The notes beneath the pieces were generated by a model. That model did not search any database. It saw only the letters and a list, made by a program, of their open reading frames with translations, and was not told the origin of the DNA. Shown one piece after another: positions 17,640 to 27,557 of a stretch of 64,000 nt of DNA (the stretch's first letter is position 1; every line of letters starts with the position of its first letter). Source of the DNA: Gammaproteobacteria bacterium. Lineage in GTDB: Bacteria > Pseudomonadota > Gammaproteobacteria > Ga0077536. The position numbers were made by a program, and so were the translations under genes. The stretch is from positions 207,692 through 271,691 of the forward strand of contig JACQWY010000019.1 in assembly GCA_016209015.1 (NCBI GenBank). The letters run 5' to 3'.

Positions 17640-19613
17640 TCAGCGTGGATTCACACGGAAATTCCGCACGCGTCGTTCGAGCCGGACGATGGGCAGCGGC
17701 GCATCCGCATAGCGCAGCAGCACGTAGAGATCCGTTATCGCCCCGACCTCGGCGGCGAGATCCGCGCGCGCCGCGGCGACGCGTGTCGCGAAATCGCGTG
17801 GACCTTCCGCGGGCCGGCGCACCAGACCCGCACGGGCGAGCCGCGCACAGAAGCGTGCATAGGCGGCCGCCGCGCGGTCGCGCGGCGGCGTGCGCGCGCG
17901 GAGCACGAACAGCGCGAGCCCGGCCATTCCGATCGCGAGCGCGGCGATCATGAGCAGCGCGAGCCCGCTGCGCCCGAGCTCCGGCAGGCCGAGCGACGCG
18001 ACGAGCGCGCGCTGCTGCGGCGCTTCGAAGCCGAGTACCCACTGCCCCCAGCGGTAATTCGCAGCATCCCAGAGCGCCCGCGCGCCGCGCCACACACGCA
18101 GGGGCGCGGCGTCGGCATCGAGCGTCGTGCGCGGCGCGTTGCGGGCGAGCCCGGCGTTCAGACCGAGCGAGACGCGCTCGGGCGCGACCGCCGCGGTCGG
18201 ATCGACGCGCACCCAGCCCCGGCTCGCACCGTAGATCTCGACCCAGGCGTGCGCGTCGCGCTGACGGACCTGGAAGTAATCGCTGATGGCGTTGAACTCG
18301 CCGCCCTGGTAGCCCGTGACGAGGCGCGCCGGCACGCCGCCCGCGCGCATCAGCACGGTAAACGCGGCCGCATAGTGCTCGCAGAAGCCCTCGCGCGTCC
18401 CGAACAGGAAGGCGTCGACCGCGTCGCCGGTGAGCGGCGGGGGGGTGAGACTGTATTTGAAGGGCTCGTCGTGGAAGTGCGCGAGCGTGCGCGCCACGAA
18501 GTCGTCCGTCGAGCGCGAGGCCGCACGCAATTCCTGCGCGAAGGCGCGGGCGCGCGGATGGAAGCCGGGCGGCAGCGCGAGTGCCTGCGCGCGCTGCCCG
18601 GGCGTGATCGCCGGCAGACGATAAGCCGTCGCCGACTCGAGGGTATAGCGCACGGGCGAGGTCAAAGGACGCGCGGCGAGCAGCCGGGAGTCCGCGGTCG
18701 CACGGCCGGGCGCGTCGCCGGTGTTCGTCGCGGCATCGAGCAGGAGAAGATTGCGCGTGTTCGAGGGCTCGAGCGTGATCGTGTAGCGATAGCGCGGGCC
18801 TTCCACGATCACCGGCGGCACGGGCCCGCGTGCGCCCTGCCCCGCGCGCCACGTCGTGCCGTCCGTGTCCCACAGCACGGGGCCGCGCCAGTAGAGATCG
18901 CGGGCGCGCGGCGGCTCGCCTTCGAAAGCGACGCTGAACGCGAGCTCGTCCGTCAACGCGAGGCTCGTCAGTCCGCCGAGCGACAGCTCCTCGGCGAGGC
19001 CGGCGACCGCGCCGCCCGCGCGCTGCGGCAGGCCCCACAGCGGGCCGGGCAGGCGCGGGAAGAGCAGGAAGGCGATGATCATCAGCGGCAGGCTCTGCGC
19101 GACGAGCCGCGCGGCGAGCGCGAAGCTCGCCCGCGCATCGTCCGCGCCGTCCGCGGTGTGGCGCACGAGGCCCGCGGTCACGATCAGCACGACGAGCGTC
19201 ATATAGCCCGCCGTCAGCATCGACTGCGAGTAGAAGAAGTTCGTCGCGACCAGGAAGTAGGCGATGAACGAAAGCACGTAGAAATCGCGCTCGGTGGACG
19301 CTTCGAGCGTCTTCAGGCCGAGCAGCACGGCGAGCAGGGTCACGCCCGCGTCGCGCCCGAGCTGGCCGTGATGCACGGCGAGCACGCCGAGCAGCGTGCC
19401 GATGCCGATCACGTGCTTCACGAGCGAGAGCAGCGGCCGGCCCCGCCCCGGCAGCGGCAGGCGGCCCGCGGCACCGAGCAGGCGCCACAGCACGAGCGTG
19501 CCGAACGCTGCCGCGAGTCCCGGCCCGAAGCGCAGTGCGTGCGGCGCGAGCGCGAGCGCCGCGACCGCGCTCACCGCGTAGAGATCCCGCCGCGCGAGTC
19601 CGTCCGCGTTCAC
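17640..19613 (-). CDS. TgpA-like transglutaminase with N-terminal membrane domain (DUF3488)
   Basis: 657 residues from a GTG at 19613. About five membrane helices lie in residues 10-180. A periplasmic transglutaminase-like domain follows, with the catalytic Cys in GFCEHYAAAF, the His in DAHAWVEIY and the Asp in WVRVDPT. A last membrane helix lies near residue 560, followed by a cytoplasmic tail. Pseudomonas TgpA of this type is periplasmic and essential (family knowledge). It overlaps the DUF58 gene by 4 bases (GTGA), forming the common MoxR-DUF58-TgpA operon. Confidence 0.93.
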   Translation of the reverse strand: MNADGLARRDLYAVSAVAALALAPHALRFGPGLAAAFGTLVLWRLLGAAGRLPLPGRGRPLLSLVKHVIGIGTLLGVLAVHHGQLGRDAGVTLLAVLLGLKTLEASTERDFYVLSFIAYFLVATNFFYSQSMLTAGYMTLVVLIVTAGLVRHTADGADDARASFALAARLVAQSLPLMIIAFLLFPRLPGPLWGLPQRAGGAVAGLAEELSLGGLTSLALTDELAFSVAFEGEPPRARDLYWRGPVLWDTDGTTWRAGQGARGPVPPVIVEGPRYRYTITLEPSNTRNLLLLDAATNTGDAPGRATADSRLLAARPLTSPVRYTLESATAYRLPAITPGQRAQALALPPGFHPRARAFAQELRAASRSTDDFVARTLAHFHDEPFKYSLTPPPLTGDAVDAFLFGTREGFCEHYAAAFTVLMRAGGVPARLVTGYQGGEFNAISDYFQVRQRDAHAWVEIYGASRGWVRVDPTAAVAPERVSLGLNAGLARNAPRTTLDADAAPLRVWRGARALWDAANYRWGQWVLGFEAPQQRALVASLGLPELGRSGLALLMIAALAIGMAGLALFVLRARTPPRDRAAAAYARFCARLARAGLVRRPAEGPRDFATRVAAARADLAAEVGAITDLYVLLRYADAPLPIVRLERRVRNFRVNPR

Positions 19614-20560
19614 GGGCCGCCGAACAGCGCGAGCGCTTCGAGACAACGCTCGCGCTGCGCAGGACCGCGTGCCGCGGGAATCGCGAGCCCCGGCAGCAGC
19701 AAGGCATAGGCGAGGCCGGCCTGCTCCGCGTCCAGCACCCAGCGCGCGAGTTGCGAGAGCCGCGGCTCGATACCGCCGGCCGCGGCCGCCGCGTCCCAGC
19801 TCAAGCTCGCCGTCGTCCCGCCCAGGCCCTCGAAGCGCTTCACGAGCACCTCGCCGTGCCGCGCGAGGCTCTTCCAGTGGATCGCGCGCGTGGCATCGCC
19901 CGGCACGTAGTCGCGCAGGCCCGCGAAGTCGTCGTGGCCCGCGCCGCCGCCGCCGCGGTGATCCGTGCCGCCACCGCCGCCGATCGGCAGCGGCAGGCGG
20001 CCGATCGGTCGTGGGTAGACGAGACAACGTGCCGCCGCCGGCAGATAGGCCCAGGCGCGCAGCACGCCGAGCGGATAGACGCTCTCGAGCTTCACGCGCT
20101 CGAGTGCGAGCCAGCCGCGCTGCGCGCTCGGGATCGCGACGGTGACCTCGTCGATCGCAGCGGCGGCGAGCGCGTGACGGCTCACGGCGCCGCGCTCCGG
20201 CGGACCGCGCCAGCCGGGCCGGCGGCCCGCGACCGCGACGGCATCGACGCCCGGCCGTCGCGGCCCCGCGCGGTTGTCCAGACGCAGCGCGAACAACGCG
20301 TCCTCGCCCGCGAACACCGGGCGCGTCTCCACGCCGACGAGCGCGAGGCCCGCGAGATTGCGCCAGGTGTGCAGCATGCCGACGAGGAGCAGCCCGCCGA
20401 GCAGGAACGCGAGCAGATAGGCGAGCGCATTGTCGTAGTTGATCGCGCCCGCCAGGATCAGCAACTGCGCGAGTCCGAACAGGAGGCCGTGGCGCGTGAG
20501 GAAGATATAGACCGAGCGGCGGTCGAGCGTCGCGGGCGCGCTGACCGTGAGCGCGTTCAA
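19610..20560 (-). CDS. DUF58 domain protein
   Basis: 316 residues. Two N-terminal membrane helices (about 28-65) precede a DUF58 domain with the diagnostic motif RDYVPGDATRAIHWKSLARHG. DUF58 proteins contain a VWA-like fold and work with MoxR ATPases as a chaperone pair. It is coupled on both sides by 4-base overlaps, to the MoxR gene upstream and the transglutaminase downstream. Confidence 0.93.
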   Translation of the reverse strand: MNALTVSAPATLDRRSVYIFLTRHGLLFGLAQLLILAGAINYDNALAYLLAFLLGGLLLVGMLHTWRNLAGLALVGVETRPVFAGEDALFALRLDNRAGPRRPGVDAVAVAGRRPGWRGPPERGAVSRHALAAAAIDEVTVAIPSAQRGWLALERVKLESVYPLGVLRAWAYLPAAARCLVYPRPIGRLPLPIGGGGGTDHRGGGGAGHDDFAGLRDYVPGDATRAIHWKSLARHGEVLVKRFEGLGGTTASLSWDAAAAAGGIEPRLSQLARWVLDAEQAGLAYALLLPGLAIPAARGPAQRERCLEALALFGGP

Positions 20561-21510
20561 GGGATCGGCACGGCCTCGCGGAGCGCCGCCCCGAGCGCCG
20601 GGCCGTGGCTGCCGTCCGTCGCGCGCAGGCGATGCACGACGACCGCGCCGAGCACGGCCTGGAGGTCCTCGGGCAGCACGTGATTGCGCCCCCCGGTCAG
20701 CGCCCAGGCCTTCGCCGCGCGCAGCAGCGCGAGCCCGGCGCGCGGCGAGAGCCCCGTCGCATAGCGCGGCGAGCCGCGCGTATAGGCGAGCACGTCCTGC
20801 ACGTAGGCGAGCAGCGGATCGGCGACGTGCACGTTCTGCACCTGCTGCTGCAGCGCTTCGAGGACGGCGTGATCCATCATCGCCGGCAGCCGCGCGATGA
20901 GCGCGCGCCGATCCTCGCCGCGCAGGAGCGCACGCTCCGCGCCGCGATCGGGGTAGCCGAGCGAGATGCGCATGAGGAACCGATCGAGCTGCGATTCCGG
21001 CAGCGGGAACGTGCCCGCCTGATCCGTCGGATTCTGGGTCGCGATGACGAAGAACGGCGCGGGCAGCGGATGCGTCACGCCCTCGATCGTCACCTGCCGC
21101 TCCTCCATCGCCTCGAGCAGCGCGCTCTGCGCGCGCGGCGTCGCGCGATTCACTTCGTCGGCGAGCAGCACGTGCGTGAAGATCGGCCCGCGCTGGAAAT
21201 GGAAGTGCTGCGTCGTGCGGTCGAAGATCGACACGCCGAGCAGATCCGCCGGCAGCAGATCGCTCGTGAACTGCACGCGCTGGAAGCCGAGCCCGAGCAG
21301 ACGGGCGAGGAGGTGCGCGAGCGTCGTCTTGCCGACGCCGGGTTGATCCTCGATCAGGAGATGCCCGCCGGCGAGCAGACAGGCCAGCGCGAGCCGGAGC
21401 GCCTCGGGCTTGCCGAGGATGACCTGCTCGGCGGCGGCGAGCAGGCGGGCGATCGCGCCGCCGGCCGCCGCGACGCCGGCCTCGACGCGGCCCGTGCCTT
21501 CGGGGCTCAT
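20557..21510 (-). CDS. MoxR-family AAA+ ATPase
   Basis: 317 residues. The Walker A is QPGVGKTT, the Walker B LLADEVNRA, sensor 1 lies in FFVIATQNP, and the arginine finger region is in PLPESQLDRFLMR. MoxR ATPases act as chaperones that remodel a partner, here very likely the DUF58 protein whose gene overlaps by 4 bases. The start ATG at 21510 sits only 2 bases after the stop of the upstream tldE gene, so all may share a transcript. Confidence 0.93.
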   Translation of the reverse strand: MSPEGTGRVEAGVAAAGGAIARLLAAAEQVILGKPEALRLALACLLAGGHLLIEDQPGVGKTTLAHLLARLLGLGFQRVQFTSDLLPADLLGVSIFDRTTQHFHFQRGPIFTHVLLADEVNRATPRAQSALLEAMEERQVTIEGVTHPLPAPFFVIATQNPTDQAGTFPLPESQLDRFLMRISLGYPDRGAERALLRGEDRRALIARLPAMMDHAVLEALQQQVQNVHVADPLLAYVQDVLAYTRGSPRYATGLSPRAGLALLRAAKAWALTGGRNHVLPEDLQAVLGAVVVHRLRATDGSHGPALGAALREAVPIP

Positions 21511-21512
21511 GC

Positions 21513-22844
21513 TCAGTCGCCGGCGATCGTCATGGCGTCGATGAGGATCGAGCCGCTGCGCGTGCTGCCGCGCAGATCGAGATCCGCGCCCGTCGCGACG
21601 ATGCCCAGGTACATCGACTGCAGCGTGCCCGCGATCGTGATCTCCTCGACCGGGTACTGGAGCGCGCCGTTCTCGACCCAGAACCCGCTCGCGCCGCGCG
21701 AGTAGTCGCCCGTCACGAGATTGATGCCGAAGCCCATGAGCTCGGTGACGAGCAGGCCGCAATCGAGCTTCTTCAGCATCGCCTCGAAGTCGTCGCCCTG
21801 ATCGCTCACCGTGAGATTGTGCGTGCCGCCGGAGTGGCCGGTCGGTTCCATCTTCAGCCGGCGCGCGCTGTAGCCGTCGAGCAGATAGGTGTTCAACACG
21901 CCGGCCGCGACGATGTCGCAGTCGCGTGTCGCGACGCCTTCGCCGTCGAACGGCGCGCTGCCGAGCGCAGCGGCGAGATGCGGTTCCTCGCGGATCGTCA
22001 CGAACGCCGGCATCACGGCCTGCCCGAGCCTGCCGCGCAGGAACGAGGCCTCGCGGTAGAGGTTGTGCCCCGAGGCGGCGGCGAGCAGGTGGCCGACGAG
22101 GCCGCCCGCGATACGCGACTCGAAGAGCACCGGCGCCGTGCAGGTCTTCAACTTGCGCGCACCGAGCTTCGCGACCGTACGCGCGGCGGCCGTCGCGCCC
22201 ACCGTCTCCGGCGCTTCGAGCTGCGTCGCGTCGCGCGCCGCCGTGTACCAGTAGCCGCGCTGCATCGCGCCGTCCGCGCTCGCGACCGCCGTGCACGACA
22301 GCCCGTGGCGCGTGCCGGTATAGGCGCCGAGAAAGCCGTCGGAATTCGCATAGACGCGGTAGCCGCGGTAGCGGCTCACCGAGGTGTCGTCGACCTGCGC
22401 GATGCGCGGATCCGCGGCGGCCGCCGCGGCGTCGGCGCGCTTCGCGAGCGCGGTCGCCGCCGCGACGTCGAGATCCCAGGGATGGTCCAGATCGAGGTCC
22501 GGAACGTCGCGGGCGAGGTATTCCGGGGCGATCAGGCCGGCATAAGGGTCGGCCTCGGCGTGACGGGCGATCGCGTCCGCGGCCGCAACGGTCGCGGCGA
22601 TCGCGTCCGCGCCGAAATCCGTCGAGCTTGCCGAGCCCTTGCTGCCGCCGCGGTAGACCGTGATCGCGAGCGACTTGTCGCGATGGTGCTCGATCGTCTC
22701 GAGCTCGCCGTTGCGCAGCGTGACCGAGAGACCTTCGCCGGCGCTGATCGCGACCGCGGCCGTCGCGCCGAGCGCACGCGCGGCGTCCACGGCGTGCGCG
22801 GCGGCGTCGCGGGCGAGCTCGAGAGGGAAGAGGGACGTGTCCAC
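21513..22844 (-). CDS. pmbA: TldE/PmbA subunit of the TldD/TldE metalloprotease
   Basis: 443 residues from GTG at 22844; the frame extends further upstream but without conserved sequence. It carries the PmbA/TldE features: YRGGSKGSASSTDF near residue 60, EPTGHSGGTHNLTV, LLVTELMGFGINLVTGDYSRGASGFWVENG, and the C-terminal D-x-R-G-S segment. TldE is the non-catalytic half of the TldD/TldE heterodimer that degrades unfolded peptides and matures peptide antibiotics such as microcin B17. tldD is not in the window. Confidence 0.93.
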   Translation of the reverse strand: MDTSLFPLELARDAAAHAVDAARALGATAAVAISAGEGLSVTLRNGELETIEHHRDKSLAITVYRGGSKGSASSTDFGADAIAATVAAADAIARHAEADPYAGLIAPEYLARDVPDLDLDHPWDLDVAAATALAKRADAAAAAADPRIAQVDDTSVSRYRGYRVYANSDGFLGAYTGTRHGLSCTAVASADGAMQRGYWYTAARDATQLEAPETVGATAAARTVAKLGARKLKTCTAPVLFESRIAGGLVGHLLAAASGHNLYREASFLRGRLGQAVMPAFVTIREEPHLAAALGSAPFDGEGVATRDCDIVAAGVLNTYLLDGYSARRLKMEPTGHSGGTHNLTVSDQGDDFEAMLKKLDCGLLVTELMGFGINLVTGDYSRGASGFWVENGALQYPVEEITIAGTLQSMYLGIVATGADLDLRGSTRSGSILIDAMTIAGD

Positions 22845-22896
22845 GGGCGACTCACCAGGAAAGGGACTTCGCCGATTGTAGCCGAGAAGCCGCGCG

Positions 22897-24246
22897 TCAC
22901 GCCGGCCGGCCCATCTCCTTCCAGAGTTTCGAGGCGAGACGGCCGAGGCCCGCGACGCCGAGCACGAGCACGGCCCACAGCGCATAACGCTGCCACGGCA
23001 CCGGCGGGCGCAGCGCGCGTTGGCCCGCGAGCTCCTGCTGCTCGCCGAGCCGCGCCGGCGCGACGGGCGGCGGCTGCGCGCCGAACAACGAGGCGAACGT
23101 CGCGCCGCTCGGCCGCACGCCGAGGCCGCCGAACGCGAGCCGGTAGGGTGGCGCGCCGGAATTCACGAACACGAGCGGATCGCCGCGCCAGCCGAGCTTC
23201 AGCACGGGCGCGGCGGCCGGGGCGCCCTCGGGCACGGCCGGCCTCACGCGCCAGTGGCGGCCCGTGACCTCGGGCAACGCGACCGGCGCGCTGCGCAGCT
23301 TGCGGCCGCCGGCCTCGTAGTCGTAGACGAGGCCGCGATGCACGTCGCGCCACTCGGATTGCGGTGTGCCCCGCACCTGCACGACGGCCTCCATCACGGT
23401 GTTCGGCGAGGCGAACGCGAGATCGAACATCACGACCGGGAAGAAGCCGCCGGTATCGTATTCCCAGGCCCCTTCCGCGCCCGGGCGGCCCTGCAGCTCG
23501 AGCCGCTGAAGCGGCTCCGCGGGCGGCGCGGCTTGCGGCGGCACGGGCAGCGCCTCGACGCGTTCGAGCTTCGCCTCGGCACCCGGCCAGTCGAAGCGCA
23601 GGTAGCGACACTTCATGGCGGGCATCGCGTAGCCGTCCTGGCGCAGCCGGTGCACGCCGGCCTGGAGATCCGCGAGCGTCGCGCCGGCGAGGCCGCTCCA
23701 GTGATCGAGGTCGGCGCTGCATTCCGGCTTCAGCGCGACGACGAGCGGCTTCGGCGTGGACGTCCACACGAAGCGCAGCGTCTCGATGCGCGTGGTGAGC
23801 GCGCTCGCGTCGAGGAGATAGCGCGTGGCGGGCTCCCCGGCCGCGGGGGCATCCGTCACGTCGACGACCGCGCCATGGGCATCGACGTGGACGTGCAGCG
23901 CTGCACCCGTCGCCGGCGCGTCTGCGGCGGGCAGCGGGAAGAGCGGCAGCGGCACGGCCGCGGCCGGCGCGGGCTTCGGCAGCGGCGCGTGCAGGTTCAG
24001 GGCGTGCTGCACGACGCGATCGCGGGCGTCGAAGACGCGCAGATCGCCGCGATCGGTGCGCGTGAGTCCGCGATACACGGCGGCCGGCAGCCTGAGGCCG
24101 TAGAACGCCTCGTTGCCGTCGGTGAGGATTGGAATGGCGTAGGCGAAATCCTTCGGCCTCGGCGCCGTGATCGGCGGCGGGACGTCGGGCGTCGCGGTCG
24201 CGGCGGGAGCGAGCAGCGCAATGCCGAGCAGGGCTGCACGCCTCAT
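22897..24246 (-). CDS. DUF3999 family exported/membrane protein
   Basis: 449 residues. A signal peptide at residues 1-18 is followed by a large periplasmic beta-rich region beginning RPKDFAYAIPI, and a C-terminal membrane helix at about 420-438. The family DUF3999 is almost always next to DUF2339, and here the two overlap by 4 bases (ATGA). Function is unknown; carbohydrate-binding or cell-envelope roles are speculation. It ends 52 bases upstream of the tldE start. Confidence 0.85.
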   Translation of the reverse strand: MRRAALLGIALLAPAATATPDVPPPITAPRPKDFAYAIPILTDGNEAFYGLRLPAAVYRGLTRTDRGDLRVFDARDRVVQHALNLHAPLPKPAPAAAVPLPLFPLPAADAPATGAALHVHVDAHGAVVDVTDAPAAGEPATRYLLDASALTTRIETLRFVWTSTPKPLVVALKPECSADLDHWSGLAGATLADLQAGVHRLRQDGYAMPAMKCRYLRFDWPGAEAKLERVEALPVPPQAAPPAEPLQRLELQGRPGAEGAWEYDTGGFFPVVMFDLAFASPNTVMEAVVQVRGTPQSEWRDVHRGLVYDYEAGGRKLRSAPVALPEVTGRHWRVRPAVPEGAPAAAPVLKLGWRGDPLVFVNSGAPPYRLAFGGLGVRPSGATFASLFGAQPPPVAPARLGEQQELAGQRALRPPVPWQRYALWAVLVLGVAGLGRLASKLWKEMGRPA

Positions 24247-26927
24247 GGCGCGGCCCCGGCGCGGCGCGGCGGCAGGGGCGAGAGATAACCGATGAGCAGC
24301 ATCAATCCTCCGGTGGCCAGGAACGAGACGATGCGCCCGATCGTACCCGTTCCGGCGAGGTCGATGAGGAAGAGCTTCACGGTGAGGAGCCCGAGCAGCC
24401 CGGCGCCCGCGAACCACGGTTCGCGCAGCCCGCGGCGCGAGGCGAAGTGCATCACGCCGAGCGCGGTCACGCCCCAGAAGACCGCGAGCGCGGCCTCGAA
24501 CACCGGCGAGCGCGCGAGCGCGCCGAGGTCGAAGGGCACGCCCCCGAGGTGGTGGACGGCGCGACCGAGCGCGGCGTTCGCGACGAGGAACAGCGTGCCG
24601 CCGACGATCGCCGGCAGCGCCCAGGCCGGCAGGTGCGGCAGACGCGCGTCGGCCATCGTCCGGCGCGCCCACAGTGCGGCGGCGATGACCGCGACGCCCT
24701 GCAGCAGCTCGAGCGGATTCGCGAGCGGCAGCCAGGGCAGCGGTGTCGCGCCGCCGGGCTCGGTGCAGGCATAGAGCGCCCAGCCGAGCAGGAAGGCCGC
24801 GAGCCCGCCCGCGGCGAGCCCGGTGTAGACCGGCGCATGGCGGACGACGGGCCAGGCGAGGCGAGGCCCGAATTTCGCGAGCGCACCCAGCGCCGCAGCG
24901 GCGAGCGCCGGCCAGGCGACGAACGCCCAGGTCGAGGCCCCGGGCAGCGTCGCGGCCATCGCGCGCGAGGCGCTGAACGCCGCGATGAAGCTCGCGACCA
25001 AGAGCCCGCCCGCGTGCCCGAGCTCGACCGCGCGGCGCGGCCACAGCGTCTCCTCCGCGCGCAGCAGGCCGTACCACACGGCGAGCGCGAGCGGCCAGGC
25101 GAGGCCGCCGAGATCCGCGAGCACCTGCCGCGTCGGATGGTTCAGATACGCGCCGCCCGCCGCGAGCGTGACGATCGCGAGATGCAGCAGGCTCGCCTGG
25201 CGCATCGCCGTCCAGGCCGGGTGTGCGAGGCGGGCGAGCGCGGCGAGCGAGACGGAGGAGAAGACGAGCGCGGTCGCCTCGCGAAGCTCGTGGGCGACGT
25301 GGCGATCGATCTCGGCGAGCCCCGCGACATACCACCAGCCGAGGCCCCACGCGAGCAGCACCGCGCGCAGCGGCCGCTCGGCCGGCGGCAGCGCGTCCGC
25401 GTAACGCTCGCTGCACCAGCTCGTGAAGAAGCCGGCGGCGGCGATGAACGCCGCGCCGAGGCAGGCGGTATTGAGCACCGGCAGATCGCCCGCGTGACGC
25501 AGACCGTCGTAGTGCGCGACGAAGGCGACGGCGGCGCCGATCTGCAACAGCAGCGCGAACCAGCGCGCGAGCGTCCGCCCCTGGTGCAGCGCGACCCAGT
25601 AGATCCCGGCCGCCTCGAGCGCCCACGTCGCGGCCGTCACGCCCGCCGCGAGCGCGAACGGCACGGTCAGGGTGAGGAAGATGACGCCGAGCGCGAGCTG
25701 CGCCTCGGGCAGCCGCCGCGATTCCGCGCCCCAGCGCTTCCAGCTCGTCGCGGCGAGCGCGAGGTAGACGCCGCCGAGCGCGAGCGCGGAGAGCGCCGCG
25801 CCGTATTCCATGTCGCGGACGAGGCCGTACTGCAGGCCGAAGCCGACGACCGGCAGACCGAAGACGAGCGTGCCGTCGACGTAGCCCTCGAGCGCGACGG
25901 GCACGCGCCGCGCGAACAGCACCGGGATGACGAGATAGAACGCGTAGAAGAGCACGAGGAAGGGCTCGGTCGTCGCGAAGTGCTCCGGCCGGTAGCTCGT
26001 CACGCCCCAGGCCGTCGCGATCACGAACGTGAACATGAAGCCGAGCCAGTTCAGGATCCGCCAGGCCTTGAACCAGGCGATCGCGAAGATGCCGGCGTTC
26101 AGGAGCGCGTAATACGAGAACAGCGCGACGTGGCTGCCGCCGCCGCTCGAGATCAGGACCGGCGCGAGGAAGCCGCCGATGCTGCCGGCGACGGCGAGCG
26201 CGCGCGCGTCCTGCAGGATTGCGAGCAGCGCCGAGAACGCGACGAGCCCGAGCATGAGTCCGAACGCGAGTGATGCCGGCAGGACGTGATAGAGCCGCAG
26301 CGCCGCGAACACCGTGAGATACATGACGCCGACGCCCGCGCCCTGCAGGAGCAGCGCGAACGCCGCACGCTCGAGGCGCTTCCGCCAGCCGACCGCGACG
26401 AGCGCGAGGCCGCCGGCGGCGACAGCGGCGAGGCGCACTTCGATGGGCAGGATCGCGTGCTCGGCCGCATACTTCAGCAGGAACGCGACGCCGAAGAACA
26501 GCACGACGACGCCGGCTTTCGCGACGACGTTGCCGGTCGTGAAATACGCTTTCGCCGCGTCGAATGCGCGCGTCAGCGGATCGGGCGGCAGCGACGCACG
26601 CGGCGCAGGCGCTGGCGCGGGCCGCGGGGCGGTGATGCGCGCAGGGGTCCCGTCGAACCAGGGATCGCGGACGGCCGGTGCCGGCGCGGGCGGCGGCTCG
26701 GTTGCGGCGGGCGCTTCGGCTTCGACCGCAGGGGGCGGCGTGGCCACGGGTTCGGGCCGCGGCGCGCGCGCGAGCTCCGCGAGCCGGCGCTCGAGCAGCT
26801 TGATCCGGCTGTCGAGCTGGCGCGTGTAGCCGAACACGAAACCGAAAGCGAAGCCGACGAGGCCGCCCCACTCGCGGTTCCCCGCAAAGCCGATCACGGC
26901 GAACACCAGTGCGAGGATCCACGGCAT
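24243..26927 (-). CDS. DUF2339 polytopic membrane protein
   Basis: 894 residues. A short N-terminal membrane helix and coiled coil (about residues 30-50, RIKLLERRLAELARA) are followed by a Pro/Ala-rich linker (50-115). A very long hydrophobic region of at least 20 predicted membrane helices then reaches the C-terminus. This is the DUF2339 architecture. The function is unknown. It is transcribed together with the DUF3999 gene, and the pair is conserved across proteobacteria. A GGAGCG ribosome site precedes the ATG at 26927. Confidence 0.88.
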   Translation of the reverse strand: MPWILALVFAVIGFAGNREWGGLVGFAFGFVFGYTRQLDSRIKLLERRLAELARAPRPEPVATPPPAVEAEAPAATEPPPAPAPAVRDPWFDGTPARITAPRPAPAPAPRASLPPDPLTRAFDAAKAYFTTGNVVAKAGVVVLFFGVAFLLKYAAEHAILPIEVRLAAVAAGGLALVAVGWRKRLERAAFALLLQGAGVGVMYLTVFAALRLYHVLPASLAFGLMLGLVAFSALLAILQDARALAVAGSIGGFLAPVLISSGGGSHVALFSYYALLNAGIFAIAWFKAWRILNWLGFMFTFVIATAWGVTSYRPEHFATTEPFLVLFYAFYLVIPVLFARRVPVALEGYVDGTLVFGLPVVGFGLQYGLVRDMEYGAALSALALGGVYLALAATSWKRWGAESRRLPEAQLALGVIFLTLTVPFALAAGVTAATWALEAAGIYWVALHQGRTLARWFALLLQIGAAVAFVAHYDGLRHAGDLPVLNTACLGAAFIAAAGFFTSWCSERYADALPPAERPLRAVLLAWGLGWWYVAGLAEIDRHVAHELREATALVFSSVSLAALARLAHPAWTAMRQASLLHLAIVTLAAGGAYLNHPTRQVLADLGGLAWPLALAVWYGLLRAEETLWPRRAVELGHAGGLLVASFIAAFSASRAMAATLPGASTWAFVAWPALAAAALGALAKFGPRLAWPVVRHAPVYTGLAAGGLAAFLLGWALYACTEPGGATPLPWLPLANPLELLQGVAVIAAALWARRTMADARLPHLPAWALPAIVGGTLFLVANAALGRAVHHLGGVPFDLGALARSPVFEAALAVFWGVTALGVMHFASRRGLREPWFAGAGLLGLLTVKLFLIDLAGTGTIGRIVSFLATGGLMLLIGYLSPLPPRRAGAAP

Positions 26928-27017
26928 GTCGCGCTCCTTTCGCGAGTGGATGGCGTGCCGCGCATTCCGCGCGCGGCGTGGCTAGTGTACTGAGCGTGGC
27001 GGGGAGGCGAAACGGAC

Positions 27018-27047
27018 GCGCGGCGCGGCAGCAGGGCCGCGCCGCGC
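27018..27047 (-). terminator. Long GC hairpin downstream of the PEP-CTERM-like gene
   Basis: A 12-bp perfect stem, GCGCGGCGCGGC at 27018-27029 and its complement at 27036-27047, with a 6-base loop. It lies 9 bases past the stop of the secreted-protein gene. There is no T-run. Confidence 0.45.
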
Positions 27048-27056
27048 AAGCGCCGA

Positions 27057-27557
27057 TCAGCTCGCGCGACGGCGCAGCAGCGGCAGGAAGCCGAACGCGG
27101 AGAGCAGCATGAACACGGACGGCGGCAGCGGCACGACGCCCGAAGCGGTCACTTCGCCGAGATGCGTGAACGTGCCGTTCGCCGACCAGCCGCCGTTCCA
27201 GGCGAGCGTGCCCGCGCCGAGCAGCGTGCGCTGCGTGCCGCTGAAATAGACCTCGGCCCACTGGAACGAGAGCGGCTGCGTCACGTAGTTCAGCGCGACG
27301 GTGAAAAGGCCCTGCGCGGGCGCGGCGACCGGGCCGCCCATCACGAGCGTGCTGCCGGTGTTCTTCGTGACCGTCCACGCGGACGTCGCGCCGGCGAAGC
27401 CCACGCCGCCGAAGCTCAGGTTCGCCGGGTCATCGGCGAAGAAGAAAATCTCGTTCGTGTTGAAGTCGTTCGTGAAGCTCTGATTGAGCGTGCTCGCCGC
27501 GACGTCCAGACCGGCGAGGAGGGCCGCGACGACGACGAGGGAACGCAGGGTAAACAT
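27057..27557 (-). CDS. Secreted protein with VPLPP-type (PEP-CTERM-like) sorting signal
   Basis: 166 residues. There is a signal peptide (MFTLRSLVVVAALLAGLDVAAS), a beta-rich body with no family I recognise, and a C-terminal tripartite tail. The tail is VPLPPSV, a hydrophobic helix (FMLLSAFGFLPLL) and RRR. This matches the VPLPA/PEP-CTERM sorting class processed by exosortase (family knowledge), with Pro in the place of the usual Ala. No exosortase gene is in the window. Such proteins are often exported to the surface or to extracellular polysaccharide. A GGAAGGA ribosome site precedes the ATG at 27557. Confidence 0.8.
   Translation of the reverse strand: MFTLRSLVVVAALLAGLDVAASTLNQSFTNDFNTNEIFFFADDPANLSFGGVGFAGATSAWTVTKNTGSTLVMGGPVAAPAQGLFTVALNYVTQPLSFQWAEVYFSGTQRTLLGAGTLAWNGGWSANGTFTHLGEVTASGVVPLPPSVFMLLSAFGFLPLLRRRAS

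Noticed and set aside
22897..27378. A 1493-residue minus-strand frame seemingly fusing DUF3999 to a large protein
   Set aside because: The portion above 24246 is an off-frame reading of DUF2339; a normal ATG with a 4-base overlap explains DUF3999.
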